Shown: one piece after another, positions 24,202-31,744 of the stretch
Position numbering within the stretch: position 1 is the stretch's first letter
Layout of the letters: the number at the start of each line of letters is the position of its first letter
Source of the DNA: a virus
Direction: 5' to 3' (one strand)
IMG/VR virus record: IMGVR_UViG_3300014501_000037
Coordinates: 1-38,397 of that record
DNA length: 38,397 bases
The notes under the pieces: generated by a model
Databases searched by the model: none
What the model saw: the letters and a program-made list of their open reading frames with translations, nothing else
What the model was told of the DNA's origin: nothing
Program-made: the position numbers and the translations under genes

Positions 24202-24417
24202 TCACGTATACCTGTGCTGATAAAACGGCTTGATCTCGGAATTGACAAACGACCCGACGCTCGGCGCCCGCGAGCAGGCCTCGGCGACATCCTCTGGCAC
24301 GCCCGCGTAGGCACTCACCCGGCCGCTTTTCAGCCAGGTGATCAGCAACTCCTCGGCATCGGAGTCGTAGCCGACTTCCGAGACGTTGGAGCTATAGACC
24401 GAGCGCGACCATCTCAT
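24202..24417 (-). CDS. KTSC-domain protein
   Basis: The 71-residue product fits the KTSC domain across its length: a SSNVSEVGYD strand, a LLITWLKSGRVSAYAGVPEDV segment matching the 'G..Y.Y..VP' core, an ALA/SVGSFVNSEIK helix-loop and a final aromatic-basic strand (FYQHRY). KTSC domains are small, often phage- or RNA-metabolism-associated, and of unknown biochemistry. It starts at an ATG overlapping the previous stop. Confidence 0.75.
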   Translation of the reverse strand: MRWSRSVYSSNVSEVGYDSDAEELLITWLKSGRVSAYAGVPEDVAEACSRAPSVGSFVNSEIKPFYQHRYT

Positions 24418-24611
24418 GGCGATGCCAAAGTTAAACGCCAGCTTTCGATCAGAGCGATCTTGGGCTCGCCGTTAGAAATCCAAGACACCTCGAAATTAAC
24501 CATATCGACATGCCGCCACTGGATCGCAGTTATTATGCCAGTAAGCTCCCGACAGCCGTCGACCCACACCTTGTCTCCAACCGAAAACTCGGCAGCGACT
24601 TGGCACTCCAT
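24414..24611 (-). CDS. Hypothetical SH3-like small protein
   Basis: A 65-residue protein starting at an ATG overlapping the previous stop (TGATG). It has a five-strand look: FSVGDKVWVDG, LTGIITAIQW, DMVNFEVSWIS and PKIALIESWRL, the pattern of small SH3-like or KOW-like barrels. Its ligand is unknown. The call is based on strand pattern only. Confidence 0.5.
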   Translation of the reverse strand: MECQVAAEFSVGDKVWVDGCRELTGIITAIQWRHVDMVNFEVSWISNGEPKIALIESWRLTLASP

Positions 24612-24814
24612 CAGGATGTCGCCGCCTTGACCGCCCACATGGCCGCCTCCTCGTAGGCCGTCTGCGCCAGCGCGACGCAGCGGGCGTCGCCGCCGTTGAT
24701 CTTTATTCCTTCACATAGATTGATCAGCGCGGCCGATTCCTGCTTGATCTGATCGACCACAGTGTTTGCGCTCGGATTGAACTGCGTTCGTACCCGGTCT
24801 TCGCCAATCGACAT
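24611..24814 (-). CDS. Acb2/Tad1 hairpin-domain-like protein (candidate anti-CBASS/anti-Thoeris)
   Basis: The 67-residue protein starts at the ATG at 24814, one base after the previous stop, with AAGGAG 7 bases upstream. It is a predicted two-helix hairpin: helix 1 (VVDQIKQESAALINLCEGI) and helix 2 (ARCVALAQTAYEEAAMWAV) joined by a Gly turn. The helix 2 pattern R..ALA.T..EEA.MW is, as far as I recall, characteristic of the Acb2/Tad1 hairpin domain. Acb2 and Tad1 are phage sponges that bind cyclic nucleotide or cyclic ADPR signals of CBASS and Thoeris. Whether this one binds a nucleotide is unknown; family call from pattern, not search. Confidence 0.55.
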   Translation of the reverse strand: MSIGEDRVRTQFNPSANTVVDQIKQESAALINLCEGIKINGGDARCVALAQTAYEEAAMWAVKAATS

Positions 24815-24815
24815 G

Positions 24816-25154
24816 TCAGGCTCCTTGTTTTCTGGCTGCATCAGTCATGATCTGGTGGATTATCGGAAGCAGCACCGCGTCGGCATCTTCCACCGTCTCG
24901 TCGGAAAAAAGCAGGAACGGGATCTTCAGGATTTTGACTTCCTTCGGATCGTAGTTCGGATGACCTTCCGGCACGCGCCACAGCAGGATGCGCCGCCGAT
25001 TATTATCGTGGGCGCCAAGACTCCAGAACTCGCCCTGGCTCTCCGGCACGTACTTCACCTGCCGCGACGGCAACTTGACCAGCACTTGCCTCGGCTCGCG
25101 GATGTGCGCGTAGCGGTCTGGGTGCTGCGTGAAAAACTGCGCGTCCTCATCCAT
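24816..25154 (-). CDS. Hypothetical 112-residue protein
   Basis: Starts at an ATG overlapping the previous stop (TGATG). The product has a His-rich N-terminus (DAQFFTQHPDRYAHIREP), a central strand pair (GEFWSLGAHDNNRRRILLWRV) and a helical C-terminus. The sequence in the middle is rich in charged and aromatic residues but shows no catalytic site I can name. No family recognised. Confidence 0.55.
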   Translation of the reverse strand: MDEDAQFFTQHPDRYAHIREPRQVLVKLPSRQVKYVPESQGEFWSLGAHDNNRRRILLWRVPEGHPNYDPKEVKILKIPFLLFSDETVEDADAVLLPIIHQIMTDAARKQGA

Positions 25155-25375
25155 CAATAACAAACCTTGTCGTAAAGCGCTTCTGCTTCCTCGCGAGACA
25201 TTTCTAGATGTTCCAATATCATCTCGCCGACCACCCACGACTTGCGCTGCGCTCTATACATTTCTTTTTGCTGCTCCGACGATAACGCATTAAACCGGTC
25301 AACAGCCTCTTTTACCAGCTGGTCCAGATCCGGGCGCGGCGTCGAGCCAAACAAAGTCTTTCTGGTTTTACCCAC
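25154..25375 (-). CDS. Hypothetical helical protein, 73 residues
   Basis: Starts with GTG inside the end of the preceding gene. The product is basic at the N-terminus and then helical and acidic (VKEAVDRFNALSSEQQKEMY, SREEAEALYDKV). It is AT-richer than the genes around it. Could be a small DNA- or protein-binding adaptor; no family recognised. Confidence 0.55.
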   Translation of the reverse strand: MGKTRKTLFGSTPRPDLDQLVKEAVDRFNALSSEQQKEMYRAQRKSWVVGEMILEHLEMSREEAEALYDKVCY

Positions 25376-25772
25376 CGAGCAAATCCTTCACACGCTCCAG
25401 GATGACCCGCACCCAGCGCTCGGCGTCCGCCTGCTCGGCGTTGCCGGTGGTCTTCACCGACTCCCTGGCACAATTCGCGATGGCCTGAGCGGCCTGCTCC
25501 GCGTAGTTGCGACACGATTGCTGAGCCGCGTCCATGCTGGACGCCTTCTCGATAATGGCGCCGAGCTGCCGGTCTTCTTCCTGCTCGCGCTCCCGGATAG
25601 CGGCACGACCAGCATCGGTGATGGTGTACTGCCAGCCACCATTAAGCATCTCCTTTTTCAGCAAACCTTCGGCTTCGAGGTGCCGCGTCGGCTGCTCCCA
25701 ATGACCGATCGCCAGCATGTATTCACCCCGCGCCGCGATCATCAGCACCGAGAACTCGTCATCCGTGATCAT
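25368..25772 (-). CDS. Winged-helix-like hypothetical protein
   Basis: A 134-residue protein starting at an ATG overlapping the FkbM stop (ATGA at 25769-25772). The first 60 residues have a winged-helix order: helix (EFSVLMIAARGEY), helix (EQPTRHLEAEGLLKKEML) and a short strand pair (WQYTITDAG). The remainder is a long charged helix that could coil. A transcriptional or DNA-binding role is possible; it follows directly after the glycan operon. Confidence 0.5.
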   Translation of the reverse strand: MITDDEFSVLMIAARGEYMLAIGHWEQPTRHLEAEGLLKKEMLNGGWQYTITDAGRAAIREREQEEDRQLGAIIEKASSMDAAQQSCRNYAEQAAQAIANCARESVKTTGNAEQADAERWVRVILERVKDLLGG

Positions 25773-26575
25773 GCCACGATCTCCGGCCAAGCCTCGCTCA
25801 CCGCGTCGAACGAGGCGAACAGCACGTTCCAGTTCAGGCGGCTGGGAACGACCTTGGTCAGCCGCGGAATATAGGTCGGGAGCGCGCCGTCAGGATGCAA
25901 CAGGAACGGCTCGTAGCCGTGCGGGCGGAGAAAGTCGCAGATGCCAGTCACGCTGCTGTTGAACTTCGGCAACGCCTCGACGTTCAATTCCATGACGATG
26001 AACGGACACTTGCCCAGAAACGCGGTCGCACCTTCCAGAGCTTTGGCCTCGGCGCCCTCGATGTCAAGCTTGATCAACCGGATATTTCCGACTATTTCCC
26101 CGTCAGCGAAGTCGTTCAGTTTCACGCCAAAAAACGGCGCGGCACCGCGCGTGCCGGCGTGGGGAGCCAGCGAGTTCTTGCCGCCATCCGAGCACATGTG
26201 CAGGAGCACTTTCTCGTGCTTATGCCAGAGGGGCGCCTTGACGATCTCGACGTTGGAGCAGTGGTTGATCTCGATATTATCTTCCAGCTTGAAGATGTTG
26301 TTCGAGCCGGGCTCCACCGCCAGAACGTACCCGTGCGACCCAACCAGCTTGGACATCAGCACGGTGAAGAAGCCTATATTGGCGCCGCCGTCGACGGCGA
26401 AGTCGCCCGGCCGCAGCGCCCGCGCCATCAAGTGGCAGACCTCGGGCTCTGGACAGGTCGCCAGCCTGATCGCGGTCATAAACTCCTGGTCAGTCGGACA
26501 AGTGGCGTCGACCGACATGTCGAACGCGACGTGCTTGCCGGCGAGGGTCAGGTCTATTTTCAGGATGGTGTTCAT
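25769..26575 (-). CDS. FkbM-family methyltransferase
   Basis: A 268-residue protein with the SAM-binding signature of FkbM methyltransferases: motif I AVDGGANIGFFTVLMSKL near residue 60, an acidic end of strand 2 (VLAVEPGSNN), and the later LIKLDIEGAEAKAL segment followed by EGA. Such enzymes O-methylate sugars or other surface polymers. It overlaps the DUF4406 stop by one base (TAATG), so it is translated with the glycan genes. The N-terminal 35 residues are less conserved. Likely acts on a product of the neighbouring glycosyltransferases; substrate unknown. Confidence 0.8.
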   Translation of the reverse strand: MNTILKIDLTLAGKHVAFDMSVDATCPTDQEFMTAIRLATCPEPEVCHLMARALRPGDFAVDGGANIGFFTVLMSKLVGSHGYVLAVEPGSNNIFKLEDNIEINHCSNVEIVKAPLWHKHEKVLLHMCSDGGKNSLAPHAGTRGAAPFFGVKLNDFADGEIVGNIRLIKLDIEGAEAKALEGATAFLGKCPFIVMELNVEALPKFNSSVTGICDFLRPHGYEPFLLHPDGALPTYIPRLTKVVPSRLNWNVLFASFDAVSEAWPEIVA

Positions 26576-26925
26576 TACAAGATAATAATTTTAAGACCCA
26601 AGGCCACCGCTGCTGCACGCTCGGCATTTGCTCCCTTGCTATTTTCCCATCCAGGCAGCAACGCAACGGCATCAGCCTCTCGACAAATGAAAATCAAATC
26701 GTCAGCCAAAGCCTCCCTCAAATTAAAGCCGTGCTCCGCAGCAGCTTGCTTTTCATCGCCGGCAACATTTCCCCTCGATATATCAACACCGTGAACTTTA
26801 TAGTCGCGCTCGTTGGGACTAAAAACAAAATGTCCACCCGCACGTAATTTGGCAGCAGCTTCGCGAAAAGCTGGAAAGTTGAACTCAGGAATGCCCCGCA
26901 TTGGACCCGCAAGATAAATTTTCAT
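26575..26925 (-). CDS. DUF4406 / nucleoside 2-deoxyribosyltransferase-like protein
   Basis: The start at 26925 is the ATG overlapping the upstream stop (ATGA). The 116-residue protein has the family's opening (MKIYLAGPMRGIPEFN), a middle with alternating helices, and the closing ADAVALLPGWENSKGANAE segment characteristic of DUF4406. Members resemble nucleoside 2-deoxyribosyltransferases and may act on nucleotides. The gene is AT-richer than its neighbours. It may make or salvage a nucleotide used by the cassette; this is inference. Confidence 0.75.
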   Translation of the reverse strand: MKIYLAGPMRGIPEFNFPAFREAAAKLRAGGHFVFSPNERDYKVHGVDISRGNVAGDEKQAAAEHGFNLREALADDLIFICREADAVALLPGWENSKGANAERAAAVALGLKIIIL

Positions 26926-28301
26926 TTTTGAAGCCTCTCTTGCAACGCCGCCTCGATCTCCTTGAACACCGGACCCCACTGCTGATCCGGCCCCTGGCGG
27001 AAGACCCGGTGCCTGGGCGACCACAGCACATCCTTACCGTCGACGCCAATCCGGTAATCCTTGCCGAGATAGCTGTAGGGCACCCAGCACTCGACGCCGA
27101 GCATCGAGCACATGTGCGCCAGCGCCGACTCGCAGCAAATCACCAGGTCCAGCTTGCGGATCAGCGCCATGGTGTCGACGATCGAGGCGATGTATGGGCA
27201 CAAGTCCCAGATCAGCGCCATGCTGCCGGAGTCGTACAGCTCCTTGTTGCGATCGGACTTCTGCAGCGAGTAGAGCTGAACCCCCGGTATCTTGTACAGG
27301 TCCAGAAACTGCGTCACCGGGATGTTGCGGTGCCTGTCGATGTCGTTGAGCGGGCTGCCGGCCCACGCAATGCCGATGTGTATCTTGCGATCCGGGATGC
27401 GCCAGTTCGCCGTGAAGTCGTACTGATCGACATGGATGTTCTTGGCGCCGACGATCTCGTCGTCGGTCAGCCCGAGCACCGCTGGCAGACTGACAAACGT
27501 CGTCCACACGTCGGCCGGCGGGAACTGGTTGCCGTTCGGCACCAGATTGAGATTCGGGATGTCGAAGAACGCGCGCTGGAACAGCAGCAACAGCTCCGGC
27601 TGGATGTGGGCGTGAACGAACTTGGCACGCTTGCAGGCCGCCGGCAGAAAGCGGGCGAAGCTCAGCGTGTCGCCGATGCCCTGGTCGGCCGACAGGTAGA
27701 CCTGCTTGTCCGGCTCGCCGTTCCACTTCGGATAGGGGAACTGCAGGTAGTTCTTCAGCCGGTAGGCAAACCGCGCTTCGAGGTGCTTGAAGCCCTTGGC
27801 CCACTGCCGGTCGAACAGGTAGGCCATGCCCAGCGCGAACTCGTTCATGGCGATGCCGGACAGCTTGAAGCCCTGCAGGGCGCAGGACAGCGCGGTCTGC
27901 GGCTGATCCAGCGTGGTGTGGATCACCGAGAGATTGACCCAGGTCGCGTCGAGCGTGTCGTCGAGCGACAGCGACGCCATGGCGAAGTCGTAGGCTTCCT
28001 GGACGAAGCCGAGGCCGTGCAGGCGCCAGGCGAGGTTGCACATCGCCTTGGCCTTGAGCGTCTTGTCGGCGATGTTGTCGGCAGCCTGACGCCAGCAGGC
28101 GATGGCGGCCGGGAACAGGTTCAGGTCGTTATTGTTGTTGCCGGACCAATACCACGCCTCGCCCCAGGTCGGGTCGGTCAGGCACGCCGACGAGAAAAGC
28201 TGATAGGCGTGATTCAGCCGGGTCGGGTTCTGCTGGTCGTTGACCGCGGAGACCGCCTGGTTGAAGAAGTCCTGCGCGAACTTACGATTTCCCATGCTCA
28301 T
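26922..28301 (-). CDS. TPR-repeat protein with GT9-like glycosyltransferase domain
   Basis: About 459 residues from the ATG at 28301 (28295 is possible and has a better GGGATGAG site). The N-terminal ~170 residues are helix-turn-helix TPR-type repeats (NPTRLNHAYQLFSSACLTDP, WVNLSVIHTTLDQPQTALS). The C-terminal part has Rossmann-like patterns of heptosyltransferase-like (GT9/GT-B) proteins: KIHIGIAWAGSPLND and DLVICCESALAHMCSMLG. TPR plus such a domain is common in glycan-biosynthesis proteins. It overlaps the gene before and the DUF4406 gene after it. Confidence 0.75.
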   Translation of the reverse strand: MSMGNRKFAQDFFNQAVSAVNDQQNPTRLNHAYQLFSSACLTDPTWGEAWYWSGNNNNDLNLFPAAIACWRQAADNIADKTLKAKAMCNLAWRLHGLGFVQEAYDFAMASLSLDDTLDATWVNLSVIHTTLDQPQTALSCALQGFKLSGIAMNEFALGMAYLFDRQWAKGFKHLEARFAYRLKNYLQFPYPKWNGEPDKQVYLSADQGIGDTLSFARFLPAACKRAKFVHAHIQPELLLLFQRAFFDIPNLNLVPNGNQFPPADVWTTFVSLPAVLGLTDDEIVGAKNIHVDQYDFTANWRIPDRKIHIGIAWAGSPLNDIDRHRNIPVTQFLDLYKIPGVQLYSLQKSDRNKELYDSGSMALIWDLCPYIASIVDTMALIRKLDLVICCESALAHMCSMLGVECWVPYSYLGKDYRIGVDGKDVLWSPRHRVFRQGPDQQWGPVFKEIEAALQERLQK

Positions 28302-28494
28302 CCCAATTTTTAGAAAGTATAGCAGCAAGTTGATGCCAACGATTAATATCTTTTTCTGAACGCGGCTCGTTCATTTCGCAAAGGACAAACACTCCATAAG
28401 GCATCTGCAACGATATTCTGTTAAGATCGGGCTCGCCAGGACCGAAGCCCAAAAGCGTTCTAGTAATATAAAATGGCGGTAATTTAAAATTCAT
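28282..28494 (-). CDS. Hypothetical 70-residue protein
   Basis: Starts at an ATG overlapping the upstream stop (ATGA). The product is basic and aromatic at the N-terminus (NFKLPPFYITRTLLGFG), then acidic and helical. It is AT-richer than its neighbours and overlaps the TPR gene start. No family recognised. Confidence 0.55.
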   Translation of the reverse strand: MNFKLPPFYITRTLLGFGPGEPDLNRISLQMPYGVFVLCEMNEPRSEKDINRWHQLAAILSKNWDEHGKS

Positions 28495-28679
28495 CTGGCC
28501 TTGTCCTGATACTTTTTCCACAGGCCATTGGCGAGACAGAGTCCGTGCGAGACCGAGTTTCCCCGCCGAACGTCGTGAACGTACTCCCGGGTCTCAGGTC
28601 GGTAGCGGACCTCGACGCCCTGGGCGCAGTTCGGACAAACAGTGCGACAGAGATCGCCGAAGTCAGCGGTGATCTGCAT
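28491..28679 (-). CDS. Hypothetical zinc-knuckle-like protein
   Basis: The ATG at 28679 lies inside the end of the recombinase gene. The 62-residue product has CPNC near residue 15-18 and a later His-Gly-Leu-Cys (about 45-48), enough for a small zinc site with His-35. The pattern suggests a nucleic-acid or protein-binding zinc finger. No family recognised. Confidence 0.5.
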   Translation of the reverse strand: MQITADFGDLCRTVCPNCAQGVEVRYRPETREYVHDVRRGNSVSHGLCLANGLWKKYQDKAR

Positions 28680-29370
28680 GCGCCCGCTCCATGATCCGCT
28701 TGACCTGGAAGCACTCGAACGGCTTGCTGGTTCGATTCCTGTGGCCCCTCTCGTTGAGCGCCCTGGCAATGTTCCACGAGGTCAGCTTCTGCTCAGCGAG
28801 TGTCAGGACTTCCTTCACGATCCGCTGCTCCGCGGGCACCGGCTCCAGCCTGGACTCGCGCTTGGCGCCGACGACGCGATAGCCGTAGGGCGCCTCGCCG
28901 CCGAGGTGGCCGTTGTTGCGCCGCTTGCCGCGGCGGCCGTCTTCGGTGCGCTCGTTGATCCGCTCGCGCTCGAACTCGGCGACCAGAGCCAGCATCCCAA
29001 AAAACATCTTGGCCGTGCCGTTCTCGGTCACCGGGCTGGTGCCCATGTCGACCAGGATCAAGTGGACCTTGCGAGACTTCAGCATCTCCGCGGTGTTGAG
29101 CGCGTCGGACGCCGATCGGAACAGCCGATCCATCTTGCTCGCCACGATCACGTCGCCCGGCTTGGCCGTCGCCAGCATGTCCTTGCCCGCCGGCCGCTCG
29201 CTCAGCGGGATGCTGCCGGAGATGCCCTTGTCGGTGAAGATCACGAAGTCGAACGCCGAGGCGCCGCGCAGGTCGGCGACGGCCTTGGCCTTTCGAACCT
29301 GCTCGTCGATCGACGTGGCGCCGTCCTCGGCCTGTTCGACGGTGCTCACCCTGGCGTAGCTAAGAATCAT
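28663..29370 (-). CDS. Serine recombinase (resolvase/invertase type)
   Basis: A 235-residue protein with the resolvase catalytic domain: nucleophile Ser9 in YARVSTVEQ, a conserved SGSIPLSERPAGK region with catalytic-type Arg, and the DRLFRS segment. A long helix (MLALVAEFERERINERTEDG) precedes a short C-terminal DNA-binding region (NIARALNERGHRNRTS) of HTH_7/recombinase type. It is small, unlike large serine integrases. A palindrome (29384-29402) with a possible promoter lies just upstream. It may act on sites bounding the glycan genes, in DNA inversion, or be a moron; substrate sites unknown. Confidence 0.85.
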   Translation of the reverse strand: MILSYARVSTVEQAEDGATSIDEQVRKAKAVADLRGASAFDFVIFTDKGISGSIPLSERPAGKDMLATAKPGDVIVASKMDRLFRSASDALNTAEMLKSRKVHLILVDMGTSPVTENGTAKMFFGMLALVAEFERERINERTEDGRRGKRRNNGHLGGEAPYGYRVVGAKRESRLEPVPAEQRIVKEVLTLAEQKLTSWNIARALNERGHRNRTSKPFECFQVKRIMERAHADHR

Positions 29371-29383
29371 GGCTGGTCCCCTA

Positions 29384-29402
29384 TGTAGTCATCCTAACTA
29401 CA
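29384..29402. promoter_or_regulatory. GTAGT-N7-ACTAC palindrome, site 1
   Basis: TGTAGT and ACTACA (6-bp arms) flank a 7-base spacer, between the recombinase start (29370) and the end of the epimerase gene; the epimerase stop 29398-29400 is inside it. A TTGACG at 29418-29423 on the minus strand is 17 bases from a TAGTTA hexamer at 29395-29400, so the palindrome covers a possible -10. The same arms and spacing recur at 33342-33360. Confidence 0.45.
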
Positions 29403-30390
29403 CTAGAGCCTCGGCGCCGTCAAGCGCTTTCTTGAGGTGCCTGCCGACGCGGTCGATGCCCTCCTCCAGGGTGATCTTCGGCCGGTAATACTGGAGCAGC
29501 TTGTAAGTATCGGCGACGCGGCGGAAGACGCCCTCGGGCTTGGTCGAGTCGTTGACGATGTTGCAGGTCGATGTCGGTCCCCCGAACTGCGTATGCGCCA
29601 TCGCCGCCAAGTCGCGGAACGACACGCCGCGACCCGTCCCGAGGTTCAGGGGCTCGCCCGCTGGAAGCGGGTCCATGGTCTGCAGCACCGCCTCGACGAT
29701 ATCGTCGACGTGGATGAAGTCGCGCTGCTGGTCGCCGGAGCCCCAGACCGTGATCGGATCCTCGCGCCGGAGGACGCGACGGATGATCGAGGGGAACGGG
29801 TAGGTCATGTCCTGATCCTCGCCGTAGCCGCCGAACGGCCGGTACACCTTCACGTCGAGGCCGTACCTCTCGGCGGCGATCTTGGCCAGGTACTCGCCGG
29901 ACAGCTTGGACCAGCCGTAGGTCATGTCAGGCATGCCGACCCGCGTGCCGTCGAAGTGCAGGTAGGTCTCGACGAGATCGCAGTTGTTGTCGCGGGTCTG
30001 CAGTTCAACCGGGTAGGCGGCCGACGACGAGAAGTAGATGACCCTGGGCATCGTCTTGGACTGCGTGCACCAGTTGAACAGGTCGCTGTCGATCGCCAGG
30101 TCGGCCGCCACGCCGAGCGGGTCGCCCTCGATGTTCAGCCGGCCGCCGACCACCGCGGCGCAGTGGATGACCAGATCGAACTCACTGGCGACGTTATGCT
30201 TGAACCATTGTCGACAGTCCATGGCCGTGAACTGGAAACCAAACAGGTTCTTCGGCTGGACCACCCACTTCCAACGCTCCAGTCCGGTCGACAAATCGTC
30301 AACGATAATGACCAGATGGCCGTCGTCGGCCAGCCGGCGCGTGAAGGCACGCCCAACGAAGCCCGCCCCTCCGGTGATCAGGACTTTCAT
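29398..30390 (-). CDS. NAD-dependent epimerase/dehydratase (extended SDR)
   Basis: The start is the ATG at 30390, overlapping the previous stop (ATGA). The 330-residue protein has the NAD-binding GGAGFVG near residue 8, a strand-2 Asp-Asp (VIIVDDLSTG), the TYGWSK catalytic YxxxK segment, and a GxGDQQRDFIHVDD segment typical of UDP-sugar epimerases. It should interconvert or modify a nucleotide sugar for the neighbouring glycosyltransferases. The tail overlaps a palindrome at 29384-29402. A mild palindromic-repeat variant (29653-29674) is in its coding sequence. Confidence 0.85.
   Translation of the reverse strand: MKVLITGGAGFVGRAFTRRLADDGHLVIIVDDLSTGLERWKWVVQPKNLFGFQFTAMDCRQWFKHNVASEFDLVIHCAAVVGGRLNIEGDPLGVAADLAIDSDLFNWCTQSKTMPRVIYFSSSAAYPVELQTRDNNCDLVETYLHFDGTRVGMPDMTYGWSKLSGEYLAKIAAERYGLDVKVYRPFGGYGEDQDMTYPFPSIIRRVLRREDPITVWGSGDQQRDFIHVDDIVEAVLQTMDPLPAGEPLNLGTGRGVSFRDLAAMAHTQFGGPTSTCNIVNDSTKPEGVFRRVADTYKLLQYYRPKITLEEGIDRVGRHLKKALDGAEALV
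29653..29674. repeat. Short palindromic repeat, variant copy
   Basis: CTCGCCCGCT-gga-AGCGGGTCC: same outer bases and position of the loop as copies at 33213-33238 and 37726-37746, but with CT/AG in place of the CC/GG stem base pair. In the epimerase coding sequence. Confidence 0.35.
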
Positions 30391-31628
30391 GACGGCGGCA
30401 AGCTCCCGTAGTCGAACCGCACCCCCGGCAGCCATGGCTGCGGCTCCTTGACCCGGAGGCCGAAGAAACAGACGCCCGGAGACCTCGCCGTCAGGACGAT
30501 CTCCCGGTACGCCGCGGCGCCGGGCACCGCGAGCTGCATGACCTGACCCTGGTCAGTCTCCGGCGCCAGATCGACATCGACGTTGAAGCCGGACTGGTCG
30601 TCGGCGACATTGATCCTGCCGCCCTGCTTGCCGCCGCTGACGATCAGGTCGCAGGGACCGATGACAGGGACGCGCATTATCGGTGACTGCTCAGCAACTT
30701 CTGCTTCGGTTGCTCGCCAACAGAAAGGACCAAATCCCTGGAAATCGCGCGCGCGCCAGTCGCCACTATACACCCCGCCGAGCATCGGCACCTGATGCGC
30801 GAATATCGTGTACACGCTGCCGTCGTGGAAGAACGGGTGGTTGACGCCAGGACGCAGTTTACCCTCCCGCACACGGGCGAGGTTGTCCCGGTAACGCTCG
30901 AACCCGGAAGGATTCCGGGCAAGCGCGAAATCGCCGTCGGCGTACTTCAGGCCGAGCGGGGCAATGTTCTGGTCCAGCATGGTGGCGCGGTTCGGAGTCA
31001 GTGCCAGGCTGGCGAGGCCGTGCGCGGCCAGCACCCGGTCGAAGTTCCAGTCGGCGACGAGGAAATGCTGCTCGCCGCGGAAGGCCCAGTAGCGGCCGAT
31101 GTCGACCCCGCTGAGCTGCGAGAACAGCAGCCGGTTCTCGGTGGTCCAGACCGTGCGGTAGTTCTGCAGGACCAGCTCGGCCGCTTCGCGGGTAAACATA
31201 ATCTGGCCTGCACCAAGGTTGTGAAAAATTCCGTAACCTTGCTTCTGTATAAGGATTCGATCTTCATAAGACCGCGCCGACACTGCCCCAACTTCTAAAC
31301 CTTCTTCCGCACCACGTTTAAATAAGTGCATCATTGGTTTGAAAAAATCTTTATCAAGCAAAACATCATTCTCGCAAAGCCCACAAAATTCGTAGCCTCG
31401 TTCCAACATCATAGTCAGTGCGTAAACAATAGTTGGACCGGAGCCGCCACATATATTGCTATGCATCCATTTGAAATTAAATCGATCTGGTAATTTTTTT
31501 CCTTCAGTAGTTTTTGACCCATCGCACCAATGCAAATCCCAGCCATCTTGCGCTAACAACGGCTCAATCGAACGCCGAGACAATTCGGGACGGTCACATG
31601 TTAAAAAACAAATAGCTACGTTGCTCAC
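30387..31628 (-). CDS. Glycosyltransferase, GT2-like
   Basis: A 413-residue protein starting with GTG that overlaps the AP2-like ORF's stop. The N-terminus (VAICFLTCDRPELSRRSIEPLL) and the later FCGLCENDVLLDKDFF segment are as in GT-A glycosyltransferases, with END in the place of the usual DxD. The C-terminal ~120 residues appear to be a beta-rich accessory domain. A sharp drop in GC occurs within the gene near 31195: the N-terminal part (31195-31628) is AT-rich, the rest GC-rich, with no change of frame. Likely adds a sugar to a phage or host surface polymer. Confidence 0.7.
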   Translation of the reverse strand: MSNVAICFLTCDRPELSRRSIEPLLAQDGWDLHWCDGSKTTEGKKLPDRFNFKWMHSNICGGSGPTIVYALTMMLERGYEFCGLCENDVLLDKDFFKPMMHLFKRGAEEGLEVGAVSARSYEDRILIQKQGYGIFHNLGAGQIMFTREAAELVLQNYRTVWTTENRLLFSQLSGVDIGRYWAFRGEQHFLVADWNFDRVLAAHGLASLALTPNRATMLDQNIAPLGLKYADGDFALARNPSGFERYRDNLARVREGKLRPGVNHPFFHDGSVYTIFAHQVPMLGGVYSGDWRARDFQGFGPFCWRATEAEVAEQSPIMRVPVIGPCDLIVSGGKQGGRINVADDQSGFNVDVDLAPETDQGQVMQLAVPGAAAYREIVLTARSPGVCFFGLRVKEPQPWLPGVRFDYGSLPPS

Positions 31629-31744
31629 AATGGATAATCCGTTTTATTAAGGTAGGCAGTAAGACCAAACAACTCCATTGCCGCTTTATCATAGGCCCTA
31701 GCAGCATCTTCCTCGCTATCAAAAACTCCTACAGGCGCCCCCAT
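31625..31744 (-). CDS. Stand-alone half AP2 DNA-binding domain (39 residues)
   Basis: A 39-residue frame starting at 31744, sharing a base with the STELLO-like stop (TAATG) and overlapping the GT2-like GTG (GTGA). The sequence VGVFDSEEDAARAYDKAAME then LFGLTAYLN matches the second strand and the helix of the AP2/ERF domain (GxFDTEEEAARAYD...LxGxxAxLN). The first strands with the Arg/Trp DNA contacts are absent. In phages AP2 domains accompany HNH endonucleases; here only the helix end remains, yet the frame is intact and coupled on both sides. It is either an evolved mini-protein or a remnant that still links two genes. Confidence 0.7.
   Translation of the reverse strand: MGAPVGVFDSEEDAARAYDKAAMELFGLTAYLNKTDYPL

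Noticed and set aside
26901-28313. 470-residue plus-strand frame opposite the TPR/glycosyltransferase gene
   Set aside because: Shadow: the minus strand shows TPR and GT-B patterns with coupled starts.
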